A DNA stretch of 64,000 nt from Mactromeris polynyma (Eukaryota; Mollusca; Bivalvia; Venerida; Mactridae): assembly GCA_032209605.1 (NCBI GenBank), contig JASFXZ010000016.1, positions 13,206,001 through 13,270,000 on the forward strand, given 5' to 3'. The notes beneath the pieces are model-generated. The model did no database searches, was not told the DNA's origin, and was given only the letters and a program-made list of their open reading frames with translations. This document shows positions 1 through 11,700 of the stretch, in pieces (position 1 is the first letter of the stretch; each line of letters starts with the position of its first letter). The position numbers and the translations under genes were made by a program.

Positions 1-30
1 TCATTTACAATTCTTATTCTGACTAGAGTC

Positions 31-889
31 AGGGCTCTCACTAGGGGGCGACTTGAGCGAAGTGGTCGCCTAAAATGGTGAGACTTCGCCCATTCGCTAG
101 ATCAAAGCGAAATTGACTTCGCTGACAATTTTGGCGAAGTTACAGACGCTGTCAATCATCGAGTGGTAGGCGGAGCGTTCCCGCAGTCAAAACAATACAA
201 TTAGCCAGAAAAGTTTGTCTTCAAAACGTAAAATAAACCAACATGATTCGGAATATAAACAAACTTTACATTGAGGGATTTGATCAGTGCGACAGCATAA
301 ATAAGTTGAATAACCATAAGACTCGCTCAGAAAGTTCTGACAGAGGGGCACTTGACGCTGTTTCAAACATGGAATTTACCGTTTTCGATCCCTTAGAATC
401 TGTCTTTCTTATTTTGACGCAGTAATATTTACTACTTGCAACATTTTTGTGATGGTGTTCAATCAAGATAAACGTTTATAAAACGAAAGTCGGCAATCGT
501 CAGACATCACAATGTTATATATTAATACACGATGAAATCCGAGAATACCCGAATGCATTGTTTTGATGTTTATTTCGCGACTCGCCGGTAATTATATGCG
601 GCCCCAAAAGAGATTTTTCGTAGGTACTTCCCGATTGGGATTTTTTTTTCTGATTGGGAAAAAAAGCTATATTTTGCTTGGGGAATTGGTCCGATAGTCG
701 GACCCATGGGACCTGTTAGAAAACATTCATTTTTGTTGCAATCAGAAAGTGTATCCAAACAAACTGATAACGACGCACATATTGATGTTCCAAAAATGAT
801 CACTTCTCCTTAAGTCTCCCCACTTCTCCTAATTTGACTGGAGGGAGAAGTCACTTCTCCCAAAAATTTCAGCCTAGTGAGAGCCCTGA
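31..889. mobile_element. Non-autonomous DNA transposon with 16-bp terminal inverted repeats
   Basis: Left end CAGGGCTCTCACTAGG and right end CCTAGTGAGAGCCCTG are exact inverse copies, and AGAGT flanks both sides as a possible 5-bp target duplication. About 860 bp with no transposase frame. The CAGGG start suggests a hAT-like family, but the expected 8-bp duplication is not seen. Confidence 0.7.
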
Positions 890-2120
890 GAGTTAATTAA
901 CTGATTATGTTGCACAGTCATTACGCCGATTGTCTGAAATCTGAAGTGGATGGAAACAAGTGCGCATCTTTATATAATTAACTCGTGATACTGGAAATTC
1001 TTGACCTAATCCGCTGTAGAAATCATCAATATTGACCTATAGGAAATTATGTTTTTGGCATTGGGTACGGGTCCTTACCTCTAGAGTCTTTGGGTACGGG
1101 ATTGCCGTATATCCTATATTGGAAACACTACGTGTTCTGAAGTTTGACTAATTAATAGTAATACACATAATGAATCAACCTTTTCAGAAGGCAAATTGGG
1201 AGATTGTCCCCAGAAAAGTGGAAGATTGAGTCATAATTATGTTTCAGCATCACATGTAAAAATGATGTATCTGATTTGGCTGAAATTTTTGACAAACATC
1301 CTTAAATTTTGAAATACACATCCACTGGATAGAAAAAATAACCTCAACAATAGAATCTACAGGAAAAATCCTATAAGACTACCAAGTTTCATTTCAATAT
1401 TATAAAAAATGAAAAAGATATGAAGAACTGAACTTTAAAATAAAATCCGCGGGTCCGCGGCCGCGAATCATTTTCCTTCATGAAGTACGTGACAAATTTC
1501 CAGAAAAATGCGATAACAAGCAAACTTCAATTCTTCATAACTTTTTTATTTTTTGAGATATTTAAAAAAATTAAACTGTTTTGTGCTTTGCATAGTTACA
1601 TAGACCTTTGATATTTCATTGCTTTAAATGAATTATTTTGAAGTTGAAAAATTAGTTGGGGTTGCTAGATTGAGACTTAAAATTACGTGGCTGAAATTTT
1701 GTCAAGATTACTGTCATTATCCACATCATAAGCTGTTAATAGTAATGTGCTGTGAAGTAACTCGTAATCTGGGGGTTATCCCTATTTCAAAGACGCCAAT
1801 TAACAATTTTATTGCCAATTGTCATATCTGAATGGAACATAAATGTGTGAAACTTGAATTTATAAACAAACATGACAAACGATTGTCGCATGGTATTTTG
1901 ATCAGTGTCACCAAGCATGTGATTCCTTGATAAAGTTGATTGAGAGGGTCTTTATAACCCCAAAAACATTGTATGTACGATTTTCGGACTGGTATCACAA
2001 TTTTACCACTTCGGTTATCAGTTTGATAGCAGCAAACCAGTCATAACAAAAAATTATGATGTTTACTTTGAAAATCGGGACATTGGGGCTCCCTAGAAAT
2101 TAAAAAGTTGAGTCAAAAAT
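890..2120. other. Intergenic/intron 1 sequence without recognised features
   Basis: AT-rich DNA upstream of the first receptor exon seen. No signal-peptide exon with a phase-1 donor was recognised. Confidence 0.4.
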
Positions 2121-2124
2121 AACC

Positions 2125-2375
2125 TAATAGGTTACCTATTCATTATGCTCATGTGGACATTTGGCTCAGTAAGTTGAAGAAAAAGTGGTTGTCACATGCA
2201 AATTATCTTGGTACTTTCTCAATTATCACATATTTGGAAATTACTCTTATAAAGGGCTTAAATGGCCGACAGTTAATAACAAGGGAGGTACATATTGTAG
2301 ATGTGGGAAATTTGTATATGGCGGACAATTCAAAACAAGGGCAGTAAGTGTGGAAACTATCTATATACTATAATT
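2125..2375 (+). mobile_element. Partial copy of the GATAGTTCCC inverted-repeat element
   Basis: Contains the family landmarks CATTATGCTCATGTGG, GTCACATGCAAATTATCTTG and AACAAGGGAGGTA, and ends in GGAAACTATCTATATA. The left terminus is missing, and the GGGAGGTA/GAC...AACAAGGG end is partly duplicated. Confidence 0.6.
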
Positions 2376-2611
2376 GCATTTATGCCAAAAAAAGATACCT
2401 GTGTTTAGGGTAACGGTCTCAAAAATGCTAGGTAGGGTAGGGACAAAGTTTGTTTTTTTCAAAAACAATTAAAAATCGAAAAAAAAAAATTCTAGGGTCG
2501 GGGTTTTTCGACAGGTAGGGTCGGGTTACCCGAAACACAGATATTTTTTTTTTAGGCCTTACTATTCTCGGTAGAAGTTTATTTCTACAGTTGTGACAAT
2601 CCTGATTTCAG

Positions 2612-2732
2612 GTTTGAAATGTTTCTGTGAGGATATCGATGAACGGTGTGACGAAGACAAAGTTTGTGAGACAGATGGAGCATGCTACACCGCGGTACGC
2701 CGAGATGAGGGAGAAATTATCTACAAGTTTAG
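2612..2732 (+). CDS. TGFBR1: Receptor exon 2: first half of ligand-binding ectodomain
   Basis: Reads [12 protein letters not shown]...[11 protein letters not shown]...IIYKF. The CFC and C-x-TDG-x-C spacing is that of activin-receptor ectodomains. The acceptor is the AG at 2610-2611 and the donor the GT at 2733. The exon starts in phase 1 and leaves two bases, so it needs a following exon that supplies one base. Both alternative exons do so, each completing a serine codon. Confidence 0.92.
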
Positions 2733-5700
2733 GTAAAAATGTTTAATTTTGGTAAAAAAAAAAATGGCTAAAGTTTAATATTTCTTGCATAATTGGTATT
2801 TAATCTAGAAATGAACTCAAAAATCTGTACACTGTTTTGGCAATATTTATTATAATTTCAGTGATTTTTTTTGTTCAATTTGACTGCCAAATTTTGGCTG
2901 TTTCCCTTAGCAACAAAGTGTCATTTTCTCCTAAAAAAGTAAAAAAAAAAAAATTAATGACTTCTTTACCATCCTGAAAAGAGCACTTTGAGATGAAAGA
3001 GGGAAGAATAATAATACATTCAGCAAATGCAGGAAATTAACACATTTGTAAGTAAAATAACCGTGCTCTTATTTTCCCAAATATGGGACTTATCGCGCAT
3101 ATTTTTCCCAATTGAAAAGGCACAGGCAGTAAAATTATTTTCATAAAAAATCACTGATTGGTATTTAATCTAGAAATGAATTCAAAAACTTTAAATCACT
3201 ACACACTGCTTTGGCAATATTAATCATAATTTATATGCAATGTGTACATTATTGTTATTGGCTCATCAATGAGCTTTGCCAACTGATTAATTGGCATAAT
3301 AAGTCCAATCTGTTTCAAGCACTACCTGTCGATATCGACCATGTGCCAACAACAACTGTTGGTTTTCCCACATTATATTAGCTCTGTTACAACTTGCAAA
3401 TCAAGGGCTCAACGCAACACTGTCGTAACTACTATGTATTCTTATAGGAGTTACGACAGTGTTGCGTTGAGCCCTCGAAATATCGAGATTCTGTTTACTA
3501 TGACTACTGACTGCAATTGTCTGATTGACGGCTTCACAGCGGTTGATAGTGACTACATGTAGGCAAAATATTGATGTGTGAAGACAAAAGACATCATGGG
3601 CATTCAATACTGTAAATCACCTTATTTTCGAAACAACTTAATTTTTGCGTTCATTCCCGAATCCAGAGACTGGTGTATTTTTGCGTTTATTCCTGAATCC
3701 AGAGACTGATGTATTTTTGCGTTCATTCCCGAATCCAGAGACTGGTGTATTTTTGCGTTCAATCTCAAATCCAGAGACTGGTGTATTTTTGCGTTCAATC
3801 CCGAATCCAGAGACTGGTGTATTTTTGCGTTCAATCTCAAATCCAGAGACTGGTGTATTTTTGCGTTCAATCTCAAATCCAGAGACTGGTGTATTTTTTT
3901 GCGTTCAATCCCGAACCCAGAGACTGGTGTATTTTTGCGTATTCAGCTAGAATTTAAGGGTCAAAATGTGGCTCAACTCCTAGGTCAAATGGAACCTCTG
4001 TCTTGGCAAGACTTTCGCAAAAAATTTAATTATGCGAAAAATAAAGTGATTTACAGTTTTCAATAGAAATCATGTTTGTTGTGATATGTGTGAGAACTGT
4101 ATAAAACTGTATACAGTCAAACCTGTCTGTAAAGACCACCCATGGGAACAGCAAAATGTGGTCTTTGTTTACTGGTGGTCTCTATTTAATAACAGATTAA
4201 ATATCATTGAAAATGGTCTGATGGGAGATAAAATTGGTTTGACTGTATATATATATGAATTGTGGCTTTAATATTGAATTTATCTTGCTTGATATTAATT
4301 GTCCCTGGTCCCAGACCAAAAACACACAAGTAAAGTTAAACACATTAAATTTAAAATAAACAATTCATTATTTCTGTCAATAGTGACAGTGGCGGATGTC
4401 AATCGATGGTTATTGATTTTTGTGTTTACAGCTGATTTTTTTCAGTTTTTAGGGAAGTATTGCGGATCACCAAATTTTGGTACTCCTAAGGCTAAAATTT
4501 TAAATAACTTGACTGAAGGGAGATTTTATTTCAAAGTAGTGGGAAAGATATATATACTTTTTTCTTTCGGTGAAAAATCGGCCACAAATTTACTACAAAA
4601 TTTAATTAAGTATATTTAATTGATAGCAAAACAACTGTAGTTTTGTTTGTAATGATCACACTTGTAAAACTGGGAAAATTTTATGATATATTGATAATTT
4701 ATTTTATTTGACAGCTGTATTAGCAATGCCAACAGTTTGACACCTGGAGCTCCTTATTTGTGTCAGAATAGAAGAGTTGTGTCCCTTGAATTTGCCGAAT
4801 GTTGCTATGAAGACCTTTGTAATAAAAATCTATCGCCTAAACTCATTACATCAACTGTTTACATGGGTATATGGAAATTTCATTTGTGGCCCTGCTATTA
4901 ATACCAATATATATATGTGTATTCATCTCTTGCAATGTTGCACTGTGCACTTTAAGCATACATACCTCCGTCCACCAGGTTAGGACATTGGACTGCTATG
5001 GTAGGGGTTCAAATACTGACCAGTATCTTTAAAAGACGAGGCTTGCATATTGCTGATTAGTTTTACTATCAAATAAAAACACACTGCTTTTTACCCAAAT
5101 TGAACAACCGGTTGATTTATACTTGCACCTGGCACAGAACAACCGGTCAGTTTATACTAGCACTGACACTGTACATCTGGTCGAATAATACTAGCACCTG
5201 GCACAGAACAACCGGTCAGTTTATACTAGCCCTGACACAGAACAACCTGTCAGTTTATACTAGCTGCTGGCACATAACAATCAGTCACTTTATTTTAGCA
5301 CCTGCCATGGAACGACCGGTCAGTTCTCACCGCCACCAGGCACAGAAGAACTGGTCAATCTATGATGGCACTCTCTCTATGCATGGAAGTTTACAGTATT
5401 TAAACCATGATTGTGATGATATAAACTGATTACAACTCGGCTAATCTCATTTTAAGCACAAACTCTTTCAAAACCTCGAGGTCTGAATATGGTTGTTGTT
5501 GTTGTAGTATTAAGAAGTACATTTTTTAAGTCACGTGCTATAAACTTGTCACTTTTACATCATCACTGGTGGACAGGTTCTCGAGGCTAAGATAAAATAT
5601 AATTTTTTTGAATAAATTTTAGCTGCAAACCAAAGTACATGTTAGTACCTGTAGGTAAACCGTTCGTATGTCAGACATCGGCGAACGTGGATTCGGAGAC

Positions 5701-8700
5701 ATCTGTTGAATGTTGTTATTCTGATATGTGCAACATGAGATTGAAACCCACCATGGCGTCTCCCAAAGCACCAGGTTAGTAAAATTAATATTTCTCTGGG
5801 TTTTTCTTTAATTGTCAGTTTCTGGTACCCCTATCGACCCTCCGAAATTGGGCCCGGCTCATCACATATATTGTCAATTTCCATTTTTCCTGAAATGAAA
5901 TCAGCTGAAAATTCGACAAGGGGTCCTGGACCCCTTGTCGAATTTTCAGCTGATTTGAAATTTTGCGTTCTCATGCCTGTTGTCTCTAGGATTTAATTTG
6001 AAGTATTTTTGTGATATTAGGGACTGGTATAAATATGTGAATTTTGTTCGATTAAAAAAATTCCCTGTTGTGTAAAAAATATATAAAACAATGGATTCTT
6101 TGAATTTCTAAAATATTTTGTTCACTCATTTAAAATCATACATGTATTTGGTTTTCCAGAAATTGCAATATGTTTTTCTTGTTTCTTTCAGAAAATGTTT
6201 AAAATGCCGATGTAAATTGTTTTCAATTCTAATAGCCGAACTTCATGATAATTTATTTGCACGAATCCTTCCTTCAACCATTCTATGAGGTCACAAACCC
6301 GAGTTTCATCTCCGTCACAGGATTGATACAAATCTGCTTAAACCCGACATAAATACCCCTGTTTCGCTGTCATTCTGTGATTGATGATTCCGGTTGGTGC
6401 TGGGGGTGATGTAGCGTTACCTTAAGAGGTGCAGCCAACATTAGGGGTTCCAATAGGAGCTGAATATCAGGGGTCATTTTAATAATTTTTAACAGGATTT
6501 TACCATTTATAGTCGAATTACCAATAATTTAGAGAAAATGGATCAACTCCAGGGTCAAATAGAATTTAGCAGAATCCTCTCGATAGGATAAAGAAACAGT
6601 TGTGATTTTAAAGACTGAAAGATTTTCTGGCATCTTCATTAGGACCTGTCCCTTTCATTATTAATGAGTAACTTTGTATTGTATCTCAAGGAGATTAAAC
6701 TCAAGGTTGTTGCCATAGAAACCAAACAGGATTATCGTTACCCTCAGCAGTGACCCAAATACATTCTGATACCATCCTCTGTACCCAGGCTATGCAAAAC
6801 ATATATATGATACCCTGGGGCAAACTGACTGTAAATATCTAGTACTCATGAATAATTAATGAGGTGAAATCCAGCTGCTTGATTGGCTGCATGACACACA
6901 CCAAATGCAATATGGAAATTGCCGAGGAGTTACGGATAAAATCATGTTTCAGAGCGATCCAATGATTTCTATAGCTCTTCACAAAAGAGATTCTTTCTTT
7001 TTTGTTATCGTCCATTTAATTGGTCGAGAAATGCTAATGAATATTCATGCATTACAAAGTTTCGCTAGCCAATTTTCCTTGGATATCATATATGTTATGA
7101 ATAGCCTGGGTACCGAGGATGTCCGCTACAACCGAAGCACATTCTTGTATATCGTGTACAAACACTTATATACAATGAGAAAACACACCCCCAGCTTGAG
7201 CAATGTATTATTTAAGCAATAGGATAATAAGAGTGGTCATTGAAATACCAACTTGTAATAACCTCTAATTTTTTGAATTTTTTTTAAAGCCTTCATTTTA
7301 TCTGAACAACCTACAAAAAACTGTAATTCAACCTTTTGAGAAAACACTTTATAGTCTGTTATGTCAAATTTTCACCGGGCAATACTCAACGTTATACATA
7401 AGGTCATACTGTGTTTTATTTTGTTAAGCATCTACCTTGCTTCGCAAAACCTACCACTCGAAAAATCGCACACAATCGTTGTGAAATAATGTGAAACCAG
7501 ATAGATAATGTAAACATGATCAAAATTTAACTTAGCAACTTTAGAAGTCTTACAGAAAAACCGACTAGTTTTTACTCACTATTTTCAAACATGCAAATTA
7601 ACAAAAGATTTACAAAAAGATTCTAAATACAACACAGCAGTTACTTCCCTTGGCAAATATTTAAATTTACGAAAATGTTTTGTTTTTTTTTGCTCCAAAA
7701 GCTCAAAACCAAGACGCACGCGGATGCTTAACAACAATACAAAACTGCACGGCCTTACGTCGCTAATACTGGGCCAGGGATAATAATGGATACTTGCACT
7801 CCCGCACTCAAATCACGAAATTTACTCTAATAAGTCCTATATTGAAAATTTGCGTTTGGAAAATGCATGAACATGTCAAATGAGATCTGAAAAACCTTTT
7901 TGGCTTGTTTTTTTGGAGGTTTTATGGTAATTGAGAAATATAGGAATAATTATTGGGTCTGAGTGCCACACTCCACACTCAGACTTAATAATTACTCCAA
8001 GATCTAATATTCCACTCAAATACTTAAGAAAATTGGCCTCACAGAATATTCAGCTCTTTTCACACGCAATATGAGTCACTGTGACTATCAGACTCGGTAA
8101 AGTAAATTTTGTGTTTTGAGTGCTGAGTTTAAGTATCTGATATAACTCCGGGCACACTGGTGTTGTCGTGGAAAGACTCGCACATTTTTTTAGCAGCTAT
8201 AACTGTAATGGTCGATATGGTCCTCTTTTCAGCTAACGTTCTCTGTTTTTGTGCCAATAATTGTGAAAAACAAGTTTTCTAGCTTTGTCAGATATGTGAA
8301 AACTTGTTAACGATATGTGAAAACTTGTTAACGATATGTGAAAACTTGTTAACGATATGTGAAAACTTGTTAACATTATTCACGGTTATTGTCTATTGGG
8401 AGTTGTGGAAAAAGTCCTCCATGTTGTTAATGAGCATTCCCATCCCCTGATAATGTAGCATTGACACACTGTCAAAACATGTTTTATAAGACAGACTAGT
8501 TAGTGGACCAGTAATCCGAAGACCCGGGTTCGAATCCCAGTGGCGCCATTGAATCCGAAGACCCGGGTTCGAATCCCAGTGGCGCCATTGACTGATTTTT
8601 TGTGTTCTTCAAAAACATGATTTTATGTAGTATTTAGATATGTTATACTATACAGTTTTATTAAATATGTTAGATTTTAACTATTAGATATTTTGTATTA

Positions 8701-11700
8701 TAACTAAGGATGTCAACGAATGGCCATTTTGGTATTCGAATATTTCACCTTCTTATAGATGTAACACCAATATATTTATGCTTATCAATTTTGTGTTTTA
8801 AATTGATCACTCAAGTGGTAAAAATCCTCGCGATTACTGATAATTTCAGGGTCTAAGTGTCATCACCAGAGTGTTATGACTCTGTGTCTCTTGTCAATTA
8901 ACACCTGTAGATATTATTTTTCACGTTTGGAATGACATTCAATGCCATGATGCCCTTCATTGAAATTTAATACACTTGCATTCAGCTTTTATATTGAAAA
9001 TATATATTTTATCGAATATTCGAATTCTGAATCAGTATTCGAATATTCGGACGTACAAACAAATATTCGAATATTCGTTGACTTCCCTAATTATAACTAC
9101 ATGTATTAATTATGTTATATTATATAAATCATGTTATTTTATAATAGAACTAGGAAAATAATATGATCGGATTATTGATGCAAATATTCCCTGGAAGAAA
9201 GTTGTAAACTTTTATTTTTAGCTGAAGAAGACAACGGGAAGACCGAATTTGGAATCTGGGAGCTTGTCGCTATAACGGCGGGGCCGGTTGTTGTGATATG
9301 TGCCCTCTTTGTCACCGGTTTCATCTTGTATCATAAATATCAAAATAAGGCTCGTCCACCCTTCAATCCGGTTGAACCGAATCCCATTGATACGCCACTG
9401 TTACCGGACGGTCAGCCGAGCACTCTCACTGAAATGATGTTTGAGTACTCTGGATCCGGTTCAGGTAAGAACACCGATATTTTATACAGTCAACCCTCGT
9501 TACACCGACATCGGTTACAACTGAGTATTCATTTAACGACACAAAATCCGGTGGGAAAGTATCAGCTTAAAGTTAAAGAGTCAATGAATAAATTTGTTTG
9601 TTTGTTTCATCGGGTTTAACGCCGTTTCTCAACGATATTTCAGTTATATACGGCGGCCGGTTCACCTAACCAGTTTTTCCTGGACTTAATTCTAACCAGT
9701 ACTAACTAATAACTTACCCTTCCACAAGGAGCCGGCAACTTCTCCAACATTTTTGTCAAATTTTCATGGAAGGGTATAACCTGCCTCAACCGGGAATCAA
9801 ACCCGGATCACCGGGTTACAAGTCCAGCGCACTAACCACTGGACCACTTGTCGTTACTAGTTTGGGACGTCGTGCTAGTGGATTTCTGGAGCCCTGGGCT
9901 CACAGGATTTGCATAATATATCTAACCGCCTAACTTGTCGGGTAAAAACTCATAAGGTCTTGTAAAAATCAGAAATGTTACGATTTTCAGAGAAAGCAAT
10001 ATTCCTCGGTCTGTTTAAGGCTGGGCCTATTTATTGAACACGGGACAAAAAAATCGAACTGTGTGTGTTGAATTAATCACCATTTTTATTTGTTCCATCA
10101 TTTCAGGTCTACCATTGTTAGTGCAGAGAACAATCGCTCGACAGATACAGCTAGTTGAGATCCTGGGTAAAGGTCGGTATGGGGAGGTTTGGATGGGAAA
10201 GTGGAAAGGTGAGAGCGTGGCGGTAAAAATCTTCTCATCTCGTGACGAGAGGTCGTGGTTCCGGGAAGCCGAGATATACCAGACCGTGATGTTACGTCAC
10301 GAAAATATCCTTGGGTTCATTGCTGCAGATAATAAAGGTATATTTCGACGAATCAGAGCAGATGTTTTTGAAAGGAATTTTATAATAATTGCGATTAAGG
10401 CCATCGTTAAATTTGAACTTTTTTACATTTATCGTAAAACACGCTCTTCATCATGCAGTTATCAATCTCAATGTATAGTTTTATGTTTCACTATGGTATC
10501 AGTCCATGTGTTGGATAGAATGTCTGACTGTGAAGACGGTGAAAGAATTTTGCCCATGGCTGTATTCGAACCATGGACGCCAGTCAAGGGTCCAGAATTA
10601 TAACAGATACTTACTCTCGTCACTCAAATCTCTCGTTCATATGAGTCCGATACTCATATGTAGTGTGAAAATGTATAATAATGTTAAATGAGTCCTGAAT
10701 ATTTTTTGTGGCCCATTTCCTTACAGATTTGAGTGTAATATGAGGTCTTGGAGTAATTATGGAATCTGAGTGCAGGGTGTGTCACTAAAATCCATGAATT
10801 ACTCCCATATCCTAAAATTGCACTAAAATCTCAAAGAAAATGAGCCACAAACGATATCCAGCACTCTGTTGATATTTTAATGCATTTTTCACACTTAAAA
10901 ATCCACTGTCAGACTAATACAGAGTATATTTTGTGATTTAAGATTTATTACCCTAAGTAAGCTCATTAGTAGTTAATTACTAGGGATGTAAACAATTAAC
11001 CGGTTAACAGATTAAACATGCAGTTATCAGTTAGTAAAATCACTAACCGATTAATCGTTTATTTTTATAAAAGCATCTACTTTTCATGTTTGAAAAAATC
11101 GAAAATTTAATTGTTGTTTGTTTCAAATGACAGTCGGAAAATTCTTTGGGTGTTCGAGAACTAAGGCATATCTATCGATTTAAATAGACAGATAAATGAT
11201 GTTTTATTGTACTGAATTTTTGTGTTTTAACATTGCTGTATTTAAATATATTGCAACTGTCTGTTAAATTAAATGTGATATGGAATACTTCAATTTATCA
11301 AATATCAAATTATAGTGTTTGAAATAAAAAATGATATTTCCTTAAAATAATTGAAATGTTTGATATTTCTTTTTGTTTTTAAGATTTATGTTCTGTACTT
11401 AGCAGAAACAAACACTATCCGAACTAGTACTTGCGTCAGAATAAAGGTCTAGTCATAATAAAAAATGCACATGACACAACATGTAAAGAATGCCATGTTC
11501 GGTTAACCGTTTAATCTTCCGGTTTGCAAAATAACCGAATATTGACATCCCTATTACTAACACATTATCATTCACAGACAATGGTACTTGGACTCAGTTA
11601 TGGCTGGTCACTGACCACCACGAGCAAGGATCGTTGTACGATTACCTGAATAGAACACCTGTAAGTCCTCAAGCTATGATAAAGATGGCCAAGTCTATCG

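Noticed and set aside
890..2611. Signal-peptide exon of the receptor
   Set aside because: No ATG with a hydrophobic run and a phase-1 donor was convincing; the 67-codon frame at 1628-1831 lacks these features.
3622..3957. Repetitive open frames on both strands (12-residue repeats)
   Set aside because: A product of the 36-bp minisatellite; no start context, signal or conserved neighbour.
6905..7222. 105-codon open frame
   Set aside because: Lies in a dispersed inverted-repeat element; copies at 20.9 and 55.9 kb do not keep the frame.
5775..9221. A third alternative ectodomain exon, as in Drosophila baboon
   Set aside because: I searched this intron and 2733-4714 for another CCY-x-D-x-CN coding stretch with the right phases and found none.
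10034..10603. 189-codon uninterrupted frame taken as a single gene
   Set aside because: Only 10107-10337 is receptor kinase; both extensions are intron, as shown by splice sites and loss of similarity.
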